From NCBI RefSeq assembly GCF_021026375.1, contig NZ_JAJNDB010000005.1, positions 434,001-498,000 of the forward strand: 64,000 nt of DNA, in the 5' to 3' direction. Shown piece by piece: positions 15,908-24,394 of this stretch. This stretch comes from Actinomycetospora endophytica (GTDB lineage: Bacteria > Actinomycetota > Actinomycetes > Mycobacteriales > Pseudonocardiaceae). The notes under the pieces were generated by a model. The model was not told the DNA's origin. It did not search any database and saw nothing but the letters and a program-made list of their open reading frames with translations. A program made the position numbers and the translations under genes. The first letter of the stretch is position 1; each line of letters starts with the position of its first letter.

Positions 15908-17368
15908 TCGGCGCACCTTCCCCGCGTCGTCGCGCAGCGGGTGGTCGACCAGCTCCACCGCGCGCGGGATCTTGTGCCGGGCGAGCCGCCCCGCGAGGTC
16001 GGTCGGCAGCCGCTCGGCCAGGTCAGGCCCAGCGTCCGGTGCCGGCTGCACGACGGCGTGCACCACCCGCCCGAGGTCGGGGTCCGGCACGCCCACGACG
16101 ACGGCGTCGGCCACCTCGGGATGCGCGAGGAGCGCCGCCTCCACCTCCGCCGGGTACACGTTCGCGCCGCCGACGAGGATCATGTCCGCGCGACGGTCGG
16201 CGAGATACAGGTAGCCCTCGTCGTCGAACGAGCCCATGTCGCCCAGCGACTCCCATCCGTCGACGGCGCGCGCCCGCGCCCCCAGGTAGTGGTAGGTCGG
16301 CGAGGCCTCGGGCCGCATCCAGATCTCCCCGACGACGCCGGGCGGGCACTCGCCGCCGTCGTCGTCCCGGACCGACATCAGCCCGCGGGTGACCCGCCCG
16401 ACCGACCCGGGATGGGCCAGCCACTCCCGCCCGTCGATCATGGCGCTCGCCTGCGACTCGGTCCCGGCGTACAGCTCGACGAGGACCTCCGGCGCGGGCA
16501 GCCGCTCGAGCCAGCCGCGCTTGACCTCGGGCGGGCACGGGGCGCCGACGTGCAGGGCGGTGCGCAGGCTCGACAGGTCCGCGTCGCGCCACGCCTCCTG
16601 GGGCAGGCGCAGCATCCGGCCCATCATCGTCGGCACCAGGTAGAGCCAGGTGACGCCGCACTCCCCCACCAGCGCCAGCGCGCGGGCCGCGTCGAACCGC
16701 TGCATCAGCACCACGTGGTGTCCCTGTAGCAACGCCATCAGCGAGAACATGTACGGCGCGTTGTGGTGCAGCGGCGCGGTCGCCAGGAAGACGCCGTCCC
16801 GGTCGATCCGGAGGCCGTCGGCGCGCGCCAGCACGTGCTCGGTGCACGCCGCCTGCCCGGCGACGATCACCTTCGGCCGGCCGGTGCTGCCTCCGGACGT
16901 CGGCGCCTTCCACGACGGCCCGACGACGTCCGGCAACGGGCCGCCGTCGTCGTCGGCCTCGGGGAGTTGCAGGTCCGCGAGGTCGAGCCACGGCCGGTCG
17001 GCGGGCCGCAGGCCCACCGTCAGAGCGGGCTCGGCGACGGCGAGGACCGCCTCGAGCTCGCCGTCGGGCAGCCGGGCCGAGAGCGGCTGCGGGACGGCTC
17101 CGAGCTTCCACGCGGCCACCGAGCACGCGACGTGCTCGACGACGTTCGGCAGCGCGATCGACACCAGGTCGCCGCGCCCGACCCCGCGCGCCGCGAACGC
17201 CCGCGCGAGCCGGTCGGTGCGGGCGTCCATCTCGGCGCGGGTCAGGACGACGTCGCCGTCGGACACCGCGGGGGCGTCGGGTGCGGCCTGCGCGAGCGCC
17301 CGCAGCCGGGCCGGGAGCGAGGTGGCGCCGGCGGGAACGTCGGGCTCGGGGAAGCGTGGGGTCGGCAC
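15881..17368 (-). CDS. AMP-dependent acyl-CoA synthetase/ligase
   Basis: A 495-residue ANL-superfamily ligase activating a carboxylic acid via acyl-AMP. TSGGSTGRPK (residues 156-165) is the phosphate-binding loop, YAGTES (300-305) the A5 motif, GDMGSFDDEGYLYLADRRADMI (about 375-396) the A7-A8 hinge, and a C-terminal GKVRR carries the catalytic-type Lys (484). The chain is slightly short for the family. The last seven or so residues (ALRAREQ) and the TAA stop are encoded by the palindromic element, so the original C-terminus may have been replaced. Substrate unknown; start GTG at 17368. Confidence 0.9.
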   Translation of the reverse strand: MPTPRFPEPDVPAGATSLPARLRALAQAAPDAPAVSDGDVVLTRAEMDARTDRLARAFAARGVGRGDLVSIALPNVVEHVACSVAAWKLGAVPQPLSARLPDGELEAVLAVAEPALTVGLRPADRPWLDLADLQLPEADDDGGPLPDVVGPSWKAPTSGGSTGRPKVIVAGQAACTEHVLARADGLRIDRDGVFLATAPLHHNAPYMFSLMALLQGHHVVLMQRFDAARALALVGECGVTWLYLVPTMMGRMLRLPQEAWRDADLSSLRTALHVGAPCPPEVKRGWLERLPAPEVLVELYAGTESQASAMIDGREWLAHPGSVGRVTRGLMSVRDDDGGECPPGVVGEIWMRPEASPTYHYLGARARAVDGWESLGDMGSFDDEGYLYLADRRADMILVGGANVYPAEVEAALLAHPEVADAVVVGVPDPDLGRVVHAVVQPAPDAGPDLAERLPTDLAGRLARHKIPRAVELVDHPLRDDAGKVRRGALRAREQ

Positions 17369-17415
17369 CCGGCCACGATCCCCGGCGGGCGCGGGCCGCG
17401 CTCGGCGACGACGGG

Positions 17416-18144
17416 TCAGCGGCGCAGGCGCTGCTGCCAGCGCTCGATGTCCTCCGGCGCGACGCCGTTCTCGCGGTGGAAGGCCACCGGGTCCGGCCCG
17501 ACGTGGTCGAGCACGGCCGTCATCGCCGGGATGGACACATCGAGCAGATGCTCGATCGCGGCCAGGTCGGTCCCGTCGAGCCCGAGCCTCGGCCGCAGGT
17601 TCGGCAGGGCGTCGCGGGTGGCGAGGTAGTCGGCGACGATCTCCGACCGCGGCACGCCGGCCAGGGTGAGCAACAGCGCGACGGCAACGCCGGTGCGGTC
17701 CTTACCCGCGGCGCAGTGCACCAGCGTGGGCCCGTCGGCCTGCGCGGCGCGGGCGACGAGGACCGGCAGCCACCTCGGGGCCGTCCCCAACAGCTGCAGG
17801 TAGAGCTCGCCGAGGCTGGTCCGACCCTCCCGCATCCGCAGCTGCTCCGCGGGGGCGAGCGAACCGGCCAGCGGGAGCGCCACGATCTCCACCCCGCGCC
17901 CCGTCAACGGGTGGGGCTGGTCGCGGAGCTCCTTCGGGTCCCGGAGGTCGATGACGACCCGCGGCGGCCAGCTGCCGTCACCGAGGGTCTCGACGACGGG
18001 CTCCTCCGCGTCGCCCGGGTGCGGAGCGTCCGATCGCCACAGCACGCCCGGGCGGACCCAGCGGCTCATCGCGGAGCCCGGCGCGCCGACGTCGCGCAGG
18101 TTCACCATCTGGTTCGGCGTCACGCCCGGGTGCTGGAGGCTCAC
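17416..18144 (-). CDS. Tyrosine-protein phosphatase (lipid/protein, DSP-like)
   Basis: A 242-residue phosphatase with the P-loop HCAAGKDRTG (residues 143-152; nucleophile Cys144, Arg150), VIDLRDPKELRDQPHP as the upstream aspartate region, and the opening NLRDVGAP typical of PtpB-like enzymes. Mycobacterial PtpB homologues dephosphorylate Tyr, Ser/Thr and phosphoinositides. The GTG at 18144 is used; the ATG at 18108, directly before NLRDVG, is an alternative. Monocistronic by appearance. Confidence 0.9.
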   Translation of the reverse strand: MSLQHPGVTPNQMVNLRDVGAPGSAMSRWVRPGVLWRSDAPHPGDAEEPVVETLGDGSWPPRVVIDLRDPKELRDQPHPLTGRGVEIVALPLAGSLAPAEQLRMREGRTSLGELYLQLLGTAPRWLPVLVARAAQADGPTLVHCAAGKDRTGVAVALLLTLAGVPRSEIVADYLATRDALPNLRPRLGLDGTDLAAIEHLLDVSIPAMTAVLDHVGPDPVAFHRENGVAPEDIERWQQRLRR

Positions 18145-18243
18145 CGCATCCAGGGTGGACGCGCGGACGGCTGGAGACGATGAACTCGGGACGAAGAATC
18201 CCCGCTCCGGACGCGATCTGCGTCACGGCGGCCGGAAACGACG

Positions 18244-18513
18244 TCAGCAGCCCTCCGCCCGATCGCGCCCGAGGACGCGTCGGCCCGGGAGCCGGGACAG
18301 TTCCTCGGTCACGCACAGCTCGCGGGTCAGCGAGAGCTCGCCGTAGATGACCTGCTGAGCGACCTCGTGCAGCGCGGTGCCGGTCATGGCGGCGTAGGTG
18401 CGCAGCCCCCGGTCGGCCTCGCCGACGTCCACGGTGAGGACCTCGGCGAGCACCCCCTGGGCGCGCAGGATCTGGATGTCGCGCCAGTCGCGCGGGTTCA
18501 GTCCCTCGGCCAT
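18244..18513 (-). CDS. ANTAR-like domain protein 1 (degenerate)
   Basis: An 89-residue protein consisting of little more than an ANTAR-like three-helix segment: RAQGVLAEVLTVD, then LRTYAAMTGTALHEVAQQV, aligned with the AKGILM...L+EVA pattern of RNA-binding antiterminators. The ATG at 18513 has a GGGAGG ribosome-binding site five bases upstream; a GTG at 18585 would add 24 polar residues. No receiver or GAF sensor is present. It is the first of nine ANTAR-like genes in the next 11 kb. Confidence 0.7.
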   Translation of the reverse strand: MAEGLNPRDWRDIQILRAQGVLAEVLTVDVGEADRGLRTYAAMTGTALHEVAQQVIYGELSLTRELCVTEELSRLPGRRVLGRDRAEGC

Positions 18514-18668
18514 CGGACCTCCCGGGTCCGGCCTCTCGCGCTTCTCGGGCGAAGCGACGACAGGGTCCGGGCCGTCACTGCTCACCGGGATGGTCCTCCG
18601 GCCGGGCGCCGGGATCCACCCTCGGAGCGAGGCTCGCAGTCCGGTGAGAGCCGACGCGCAGGGTGCTC

Positions 18669-18863
18669 TCAGGCCCCGGTCCGCCCGGCCTCGAGGACGA
18701 CCAGGTCAGCCAGCTCGAGCACCGGGATACCGGTCAGGCTGGACCCGTCCATGATCCACTCGAACGCCCGGCCCGCGGGCAGTCCGAGCGCGTCCATCAC
18801 CACACCCGCCGCGGCGGCGACCCGCGCCTCGTTGGCGAGGACGGGTTCCGGTGGATCGACCAT
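18669..18863 (-). CDS. ANTAR-like domain protein 2 (minimal, degenerate)
   Basis: A 64-residue protein that is nearly all ANTAR-like: AAAGVVMDALGLP, AFEWIMDGSS and VLELADLVV. The aromatic and basic positions thought to contact RNA in canonical ANTARs are largely missing, so RNA binding may be lost or altered. The ATG at 18863 is preceded by GGAG; longer in-frame starts up to 18974 exist but add unstructured residues. It may act by dimerising with other ANTAR proteins; that is inference. Confidence 0.6.
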   Translation of the reverse strand: MVDPPEPVLANEARVAAAAGVVMDALGLPAGRAFEWIMDGSSLTGIPVLELADLVVLEAGRTGA

Positions 18864-18994
18864 CGGGGCTCCGATCGAGATCGGCGTGGGTGCCAGGCCA
18901 CGCGGCACGGCAAACGGCTGTCCCCCCGGATCGTTGACGACGGTACCGGTCGGGCTCGGCCGCCTCCCGGGCACCGCCTCGGTCAGCTCAGACC

Positions 18995-19159
18995 TCAGGC
19001 GAGCGCACGGAGATGCCGCCCGAAGGACCCGCCGGCCAGGCGCGCGCTGCGGGCCACCTCCGCGAGCGCGGTGACGTCGTGGTCACGGAGCCAGTCGGAC
19101 AGCGTGGTGTCCGTGAGCGGCGGGTCGTCGAGGACGCTCAGGTCGGTGCCGGGTGTCAT
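18995..19159 (-). CDS. Small protein of unknown function (54 residues)
   Basis: A 54-codon frame with a good ribosome-binding site (GGAG five bases before the ATG at 19159). The protein begins MTPGTDLSVLDDPPL and continues as one or two amphipathic helices (LSDWLRDHDVTALAEVARSA). No family recognised. It lies between two ANTAR-like genes on the same strand and may belong to the same regulon. Confidence 0.5.
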   Translation of the reverse strand: MTPGTDLSVLDDPPLTDTTLSDWLRDHDVTALAEVARSARLAGGSFGRHLRALA

Positions 19160-19233
19160 GGGTTCTCCGTAGGACCGGTCGAGCCGACCCGGAGCAATCT
19201 CCGGGCTTCTCGCCGTCGGGTGTGTCGGCGGGG

Positions 19234-19503
19234 TCAGCGCCACCGGCGGGCGGCGAGCCGACGGGGTGAGGCGCAGGACGTGGAGCGGGGTCCGTCCGGC
19301 CGCGCCGCGGCGGTCTCCGGGTCCGCGCGTCCGTTCACCTCGCTCACGATCTGCTCGGCCATCGCCGCCACGCTCAGTCCCGCGTGCTGGGCGTGCCGGG
19401 CCAACAGCATCGGCGCGAGGTGTATCGGCACCTCGAAACGCGCGCTGAGCACTCCCTCGGCCTGGCAGACGGTCGGGTTGAAGGGTTCCCACGGGGCTGG
19501 CAT
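19234..19503 (-). CDS. ANTAR-like domain protein 3 (degenerate)
   Basis: An 89-residue protein: VCQAEGVLSARFEVP, APMLLARHAQHAG and VAAMAEQIVSEV follow the ANTAR helix pattern, then a basic, Ser/Arg-rich tail of about 35 residues that could contact nucleic acid. The ATG at 19503 has only a weak ribosome-binding site. Related in design to the small ANTAR-like proteins at 18244 and 18669. Confidence 0.6.
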   Translation of the reverse strand: MPAPWEPFNPTVCQAEGVLSARFEVPIHLAPMLLARHAQHAGLSVAAMAEQIVSEVNGRADPETAAARPDGPRSTSCASPRRLAARRWR

Positions 19504-19853
19504 GTGACGTCCGATCGGAAGAGGCTGAGGGTGTCCCCGCTCCCGCTGGGGGGCCGCGGGAGCGGGGGCACCCGGGCCGGGGCACGCAGTGTCGCGACAC
19601 CACAGGGGGATTGGAGGCCGCGGCGCACACCCGGGACTCGGGGGCGCACACATGGCGCCCGGGAGCGTTGCTCTCCCAGCGGGTCTCAGCGGCCGCCGTC
19701 GGACCGTCCCCGCAACATTGGCGAATGACTGCGGAACAGCCGACCGCTCGTCCAGCAGACCGGATGAGCATATCCCCCGATCCGGAGCATTCCTAGCGCT
19801 CAGCGGATATATCTTGCGCTCTACGTACAGTGATGTGGTATGCCAAGAAGTAG
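19504..19853. other. Intergenic region with an AT-rich patch
   Basis: A 350-bp gap between two minus-strand ANTAR genes. Bases 19780-19860 are markedly AT-rich for this genome (GGATATATCTTGCGC and surroundings) and probably contain a promoter or terminator. No clear gene or strong hairpin was found. Confidence 0.4.
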
Positions 19854-20606
19854 TCAACGGCCGATGCCCGGGATGTCCGCGTCGTCGACCACGTGCCCGC
19901 CACTTCGCCGCACTGTCTCGTCGTGGACCCACCGCGCCACCTCGGCGAGCTTCATGTTCGTCTCCTGCGAGGATCTGACCAACATCTGGAACGCGGCGTC
20001 GTCGTCGACCCGGAAACGCTCCATGAGGATGCCCTTGGCCTGCCCGATCAGATCCCGGCTGTCGACCGCACGCTGCAGCGACTGCGTCTGTTCGCTGCCG
20101 TAGAGGAGCATCGCGGCCTGCAGGGCGAACAGCCCGGCGGTCAGCCGCGACTCGGCGTCGAAGGCATCGGGCCCGGCGGCGTACAGGTTGAGCGCGGCGC
20201 GCATCCCGCCGCCGGTGTGCAGCTCGCTGGAGAGCATCGAGCGGTAGCCGGACTCCGTGGCGTGCGGGGCGAACCGGGGCCAGCGCGCCGCGTCCTCGCC
20301 GGCGAGATCGCGCACCAGCACGCTGCCGTCCTCCGGCGGATCCACGATCGCGGTGACGCAGGGCCCCTCCTGGAGCTCGCCCTGCAGCTGGTCGAGCTTG
20401 GTGACCGCGTCGCTGGTGGGGTTGCGGGAGACGACCTGGCCGCTGTCGGTCATGGAGATCCCGCCCGCGTCGGCGGCCGGCACCGTGCTCACGGCCGCTG
20501 CGACGATGTTGCTGAGCGTCTGGTCCAGGTCGCGGATGCTGCGCTTGGCGGTCAGGTCATGCGCCGCGCGGCGCAGTGCGGTGGTCAGGTCGTGGCTGGT
20601 ATCCAT
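19854..20606 (-). CDS. GAF and ANTAR domain-containing regulator
   Basis: A 250-residue antiterminator-type regulator. Residues about 15-170 form a GAF sensor (IVAAAVSTVPAADAGGISM, then a hydrophobic beta-sheet core ending LNLYAAGPDAFD). Residues about 185-240 are a canonical ANTAR domain: GQAKGILMERFRVD, AFQMLVRSSQETNMKLAEVARWV. The ATG at 20606 is clear. Such proteins bind paired hexaloop hairpins in leader RNAs to prevent termination, usually in response to a ligand. No histidine kinase partner is nearby. Confidence 0.9.
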   Translation of the reverse strand: MDTSHDLTTALRRAAHDLTAKRSIRDLDQTLSNIVAAAVSTVPAADAGGISMTDSGQVVSRNPTSDAVTKLDQLQGELQEGPCVTAIVDPPEDGSVLVRDLAGEDAARWPRFAPHATESGYRSMLSSELHTGGGMRAALNLYAAGPDAFDAESRLTAGLFALQAAMLLYGSEQTQSLQRAVDSRDLIGQAKGILMERFRVDDDAAFQMLVRSSQETNMKLAEVARWVHDETVRRSGGHVVDDADIPGIGR

Positions 20607-20767
20607 CAGGTCCCGATTCCTCCGTCCTGCGGGTCCACAGGGCGAGGTGCGGTGTCGGCTCTCCCCGGCGAATCACCGGCAAGCTTCGTCGGGCGGACTT
20701 CCCGTGCGCTCGGTGGACAAAACCCGCCGGGAGTCCGCCTGTCGGATGCACTGCGGCCGGATTGCCG

Positions 20768-20962
20768 TCAGGGGCCGGCGAGTCGTGCGCGCAGCGCGGC
20801 CTCGGTCCCGGGCGTGATGACAGCCGGCTCGGACCGTCGCCGCCGCAGCTGCATCTCGAGCTTGATCTGTTCGCTGCGCTCCCTCGTCGCCTCCGCGGCG
20901 GCGACGGCTGCCTGCGCCCGTTGGAGCGCGAGTGCGACGCGACCCGTCTTCTCGCTGGCCAT
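20768..20962 (-). CDS. Small charged helical protein (64 residues)
   Basis: A 64-residue, mostly helical protein (MASEKTGRVALALQRAQ..., rich in Ala, Arg and Glu) with no recognised family. The ribosome-binding site AGGAAGG stands five bases before the ATG at 20962. It resembles, in composition, the other charged coiled-coil proteins of this block and sits between two ANTAR genes. Confidence 0.55.
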   Translation of the reverse strand: MASEKTGRVALALQRAQAAVAAAEATRERSEQIKLEMQLRRRRSEPAVITPGTEAALRARLAGP

Positions 20963-21121
20963 CGGCGCCTTCCTCAGGTGAGCGGCTACGGCTCGAGCCA
21001 GGACGCGGCGCCGGAAACGCATCGAGAGGGTGGGTGGTACCCGGACGACCACCGACAGCAAACCCCGGTCGGCGATGTGGGCAGGGTCCTCGAGCCCGGT
21101 TCGGCCGCCGCGCGCGCCGGA

Positions 21122-21607
21122 TCAGCGGAAGTGCTCGCCGTGATGACGGCCCATCGAAGCCAGCAGCCGGGTGAGCTCGTCGCGGTGCGGCTGGCCGGTG
21201 TCGATGTCGCGCAACTCGATCAGGAAGCGGTCGGCGACGACGGCCAGCTTGACGTTCGCCTGTTGGGAGACCCAGACCAGGGCGTCGAACGCCGCCTCCG
21301 CGCTGATGTCGAAGGCGCCCATGATGACGCCCTTGGCCTGGTCGATCTGGGCGCGGGAGTCGAGCGCACGGAGCAGCGCCTCGATGCGTCGCTCACCCGC
21401 CTCGGCGCGCTCCTCCGCCTGCTCGGCCCGACCCTCGGCGCTCGAGGCGCGTGCCTCGGCCTGGTTCGCGCGGTCTTCGGCGTCGCGGACCCGCTCGTCC
21501 CCCGCCGCGGCGCCTCCGCCGTTCTCGGCCGAGCGCGGCCTGGTCGCGTGGTGACGGTGCGCGGACGGCGGTTCGGCGCCCGGGACGGTGTGGGTCAGCT
21601 CGGTCAT
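21122..21607 (-). CDS. Coiled-coil ANTAR protein A
   Basis: A 161-residue protein with a disordered N-terminus (1-45), a charged heptad coiled coil (about 46-80: repeated A-E-x-R-A patterns) and a canonical ANTAR domain from about 84 (DSRAQIDQAKGVIMGAF, AFDALVWVSQQANVKLAVVADRF). GGAGAG precedes the ATG at 21607. It is a close paralogue of the protein at 28622-29098 (same layout, same DSRA-IDQAKGV-MG junction). The coiled coil replaces a sensor domain, so oligomerisation rather than ligand binding may control it. Confidence 0.85.
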   Translation of the reverse strand: MTELTHTVPGAEPPSAHRHHATRPRSAENGGGAAAGDERVRDAEDRANQAEARASSAEGRAEQAEERAEAGERRIEALLRALDSRAQIDQAKGVIMGAFDISAEAAFDALVWVSQQANVKLAVVADRFLIELRDIDTGQPHRDELTRLLASMGRHHGEHFR

Positions 21608-21826
21608 GACGCTCTCCGGTGCGGTCTGCCGCGTTGGAGCCGGAGCAGCGTCGTGTTGTGAGCCGCCGGGGCCTGCTCGTTCCCTGCCGTCGCGTCGCAA
21701 TCTTGATCCGGAAAACGATGCGACAGGCCATTATGCGAGCACGTGGCCTCGGCGGTGGTCAACCGACCGGCACGAGGAATCCAGGCCCGTCACGAACCCG
21801 CGCCTGACGGGTCGCGGCAGAACCCG

Positions 21827-22525
21827 TCAGTCGGGTTCCGGGGTCTCGACGTCGTCGGTGTGGCACGTGAGGCGGTCCGCCACGACCATCGGGTCCGCCG
21901 ACCATTCGAGGTTGACCAGCAGGAGCCGCTCCGCCGCCGACGGCTCGATTCCGAGGCGTCGGCCGATGGTTGTGATCGCGAGGTCGTAGCGGGCGCTGAC
22001 CCGGTCGTCCGGGGTGTAGAGCAGGGTGCTCACGCGCGTGGCGAACATGTCGACCAGCACCGTCGTGTCCACGCCGAAGGCTCGAGGGGTCCTGGCGTAG
22101 AGGTCCAGCGCAGTGCGTTCACCGCACGCGCTGCGCAGCGTGGTCGAGTGCAGCGACCGGAAGAGCGGGGCGGCCGGGAGCGGCGTGTCGGCGCCCCAGA
22201 CGGCGTCCGCGGCCAGGTCCGCCACCGCGAAGAACGACCGTCGCCACGGCTGGATGAACGCCGCGTCGAGCAACGGCCCGCGACCCCGCTCGGTGTGCCA
22301 ACGGTCGAACTCGGCGATCGCCGGGTCCGTGCGATGCGTGGAACGCACCCGCCCGGCCCTGACATAGGAGATCGCCACCGCCTCGGCCGCCGGCACGCTG
22401 GCCAGGCACACCTCGACGGTGGCCTCCAGGGGGTCGTAACCCCGGGGGCGGTGTCCGGCACCGCCGGCCAGGACCCGATGCAGAGCCTCGTCGAGACTGC
22501 TCGGGTCATCGCCGTCCGCCGCCAT
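21827..22525 (-). CDS. GAF-like protein with degenerate C-terminal ANTAR segment
   Basis: A 232-residue protein. The middle resembles a GAF sensor (VEVCLASVPAAEAVAISYVRAGR, then RSACGERTALDLYARTPRAFG), close in plan to the GAF-ANTAR protein at 19854. The last 50 residues (LAITTIGRRLGIEP, AERLLLVNLEW, VVADRL) occupy the ANTAR position but lack the AKG-M motif. The ATG at 22525 follows GGGAGG. Possibly a sensor that has lost RNA binding. Confidence 0.7.
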   Translation of the reverse strand: MAADGDDPSSLDEALHRVLAGGAGHRPRGYDPLEATVEVCLASVPAAEAVAISYVRAGRVRSTHRTDPAIAEFDRWHTERGRGPLLDAAFIQPWRRSFFAVADLAADAVWGADTPLPAAPLFRSLHSTTLRSACGERTALDLYARTPRAFGVDTTVLVDMFATRVSTLLYTPDDRVSARYDLAITTIGRRLGIEPSAAERLLLVNLEWSADPMVVADRLTCHTDDVETPEPD

Positions 22526-22645
22526 CGTGGACCTCCCGCGAGGTTCGGCCGCGGCCACCGGGCGGACCGTGATCGGAACTCCCGGGACAGACGGGCTTCA
22601 GCCGCAGCTTGTCCGAGGAACGTACCGGTTGATCATTCAGCGAAA

Positions 22646-23029
22646 TTAGGCGGTCCGGCGGCAACAGCCGGGTTCGTCCTGCGACTCGGCGGACGACGGC
22701 AGTGCCCGCAGCCCGAGGTCGGCAGCCCGGGCGGTGTCGCCGTATCCGTCGGCGGGCCCGTCATTGCCGACGGGCTCGTCGTCCTCCTCGCCCCATCGGG
22801 TCACCATCAGCCCGTCCGGGCCGCACCACACCAGGAACGACGCCGTTCCCGGGTGGATCGTGTCGGTCGAGTAGTCCTTGTAGAGCACGACGGCCATGGA
22901 CCCGTCCGGGGAGTTCCGGACGAATCCCTTCGCCCACTCCAGCGCCGTCACCAGGTCGCGGAAGCGCTGAATCTCGGTGCCGGCGCACGGGTCGGCGCTG
23001 AGCACCTGCCAGTGAAGCCCCAGCGCCAT
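22646..23029 (-). CDS. Stand-alone HWQVL-domain protein, function unknown
   Basis: A 127-residue protein containing a compact alpha/beta domain: [52 protein letters not shown]. The same domain forms the N-terminus of the ANTAR-AraC fusion at 26004-26972, sharing most of these motifs. I do not recognise a named family. Start taken at ATG 23029 by alignment with that paralogue; ATG 23050 is also in frame. No good ribosome-binding site is visible at either. Confidence 0.65.
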   Translation of the reverse strand: MALGLHWQVLSADPCAGTEIQRFRDLVTALEWAKGFVRNSPDGSMAVVLYKDYSTDTIHPGTASFLVWCGPDGLMVTRWGEEDDEPVGNDGPADGYGDTARAADLGLRALPSSAESQDEPGCCRRTA

Positions 23030-23178
23030 GACGCGACCGTACTCAACCATCGCCGCACGTCCCGGCGTCGTGCAGTCGGTCTCAGGACGCGGGCCTGATG
23101 ACTCATCGCCCACACCGGCGCCGCCCGTACCGGGTCGCGACGGCCGTGCCCGGGAGAAACTCGACCGATCCCGGGCCG

Positions 23179-23412
23179 TCAGACACTCCGAGCGGATGGA
23201 GGCCGTTGGCTTGTCTCCCCGATGCGCCGAAGCTCCTCGTCCGCGAGTCGGGCACCTGCCGTCGAGGCGTTGTGCCGGCGACGGTCGACGTCATCCTTCG
23301 CGGCCTGGGCGCGATGCTGGTGCAACTCCGCCGTCTGGCGCATGTGGCGGGCTCGGGCGACGACCTGGCAGACCTCCCTCGCGAGTTCGAGTCTCCGGGA
23401 GGCGGAGTACAT
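23179..23412 (-). CDS. Small coiled-coil protein A (77 residues)
   Basis: A 77-residue, strongly basic helical protein (MYSASRRLELAREVCQVV..., RRHNASTAGARLADEELRR). Paralogue of the protein at 27682-27975: both begin M-x-S-x-x-RR-x-ELA and share the LADE segment. GGGAGGAG stands six bases before the ATG, and the upstream region, including a GTTT-N17-GAGTAC promoter-like motif, is also conserved between the two. Function unknown. Confidence 0.65.
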   Translation of the reverse strand: MYSASRRLELAREVCQVVARARHMRQTAELHQHRAQAAKDDVDRRRHNASTAGARLADEELRRIGETSQRPPSARSV

Positions 23413-23468
23413 GACGGTCTCCTCCCGCCGGGCAGCGCTCCGGCGGCGTCAGGGCCAGTCGACTGACG

Positions 23469-23495
23469 GTACTCGCGCTGTCTCGCTCCGTAAAC
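23469..23495 (-). promoter_or_regulatory. Stress-sigma-like promoter (GTTT-N17-GAGTAC)
   Basis: On the minus strand GTTT (23495-23492), 17 bp, GAGTAC (23474-23469), about 50 bp before the small gene starting at 23412. The spacing and sequence resemble SigF/SigB-type promoters (GTTT-N15-17-GGGTA). The same motif with the same spacing precedes the paralogue at 27975. Confidence 0.5.
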
Positions 23496-23547
23496 AGATT
23501 TCGCCTCGACTGACGCTCGGCGCCGCTGGGGCGGGCGCACAGCCGGG

Positions 23548-24240
23548 TCAAGCCGGTGGCAAGTGCCATTTCTCGCGCAGCCGATGACCTTCGCGACGCT
23601 CGTCGTCGGCCTTGTCGCGGGCCCGCTGCGCGGACTCGCGCGTGTCGTCGGATTCAGCCGCACGGGCTTGATCCGCTCGAGCTTCCCTGGCGTCGGCGAC
23701 GTGGTCGAGTGTCGAGGCGACCTCGTCCGCCATGTGAGCAAGTCGGCCGGCCAGATGTCGAGCATGTGCACCGGCTTCTGCGGTTCGCACAGACACCACG
23801 TCGGCCTTGCGGACGATCTCATCGTGCTGGCGATCGATCAGCGAGCCGACCCGGTACAGCGCGGCGTCGAGGCGAGCGACACGGCTGTCAGCTCGAGCCA
23901 CCGCTTGGGAGGCGCGGTCTCGCGCGGCCCTCGACCGGCCGAGGACGTCCGCCAGGGTCCGGCCCCGAGCCCGAGACCGCCGGTCCAGAGCGGCCTCACG
24001 CGCATCGACCCGCCACTCGCGGGCGTCGGCGTCATGCTCCCGCTGATCGGCTTCGGCCTCCCGCCGGTCGGCCTCGTAGTCGCGCTGATCAGCGGCTCGG
24101 TCCCGAGCATCCGCACGTGCATCCCGCTGATCAGCGATCGACTCTCCGCGCCCGGTCGGCATGGGACGAGGGCCGGGGACCGTTCCGGGCTCGAGGCCGG
24201 CGCCAAGAGTCGGTACCTGATGCATCGGGCCGCTGTTCAT
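23548..24240 (-). CDS. Charged heptad-repeat protein A
   Basis: About 230 residues. After about 35 Pro/Gly-rich residues comes a run of seven-residue D-x-R-x-x-A-D type repeats (ADARDRAADQRD...) predicted to form a long, highly charged helix, then a moderately hydrophobic helical region (DRASQAVARADSR, MADEVASTLDHVADAR) and a conserved tail ERREGHRLREKWHLPP. Paralogue of 24395-25225, sharing the repeats and the tail. Start ATG 24240 chosen over TTG 24252. No enzymatic motif; probably a structural or scaffold protein. Confidence 0.65.
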   Translation of the reverse strand: MNSGPMHQVPTLGAGLEPGTVPGPRPMPTGRGESIADQRDARADARDRAADQRDYEADRREAEADQREHDADAREWRVDAREAALDRRSRARGRTLADVLGRSRAARDRASQAVARADSRVARLDAALYRVGSLIDRQHDEIVRKADVVSVRTAEAGAHARHLAGRLAHMADEVASTLDHVADAREARADQARAAESDDTRESAQRARDKADDERREGHRLREKWHLPPA

Positions 24241-24292
24241 GATGTCCGCCAAGCCAGAGGGGAGAACTCAGGTCGTCTCCATGTCCCGGACC

Positions 24293-24320
24293 AGTGTGCG
24301 CCACCCGGACGTGGGTTGGG
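24293..24320 (-). promoter_or_regulatory. Conserved upstream box of heptad-repeat gene A
   Basis: AGTGTGCGCCACC followed by GGTTGGG-type sequence is shared almost unchanged with 25278-25305, at a similar distance from the paralogous gene. Everything between box and gene is diverged, so the box is probably functional (promoter or operator). Confidence 0.45.
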
Positions 24321-24394
24321 GCGCTCGTTCGGCGACTGCGCCATTGCGGTCGGGCGCCACCCGAGCACCGTGTTGCGGAGCGGAGGGGGCCGGG

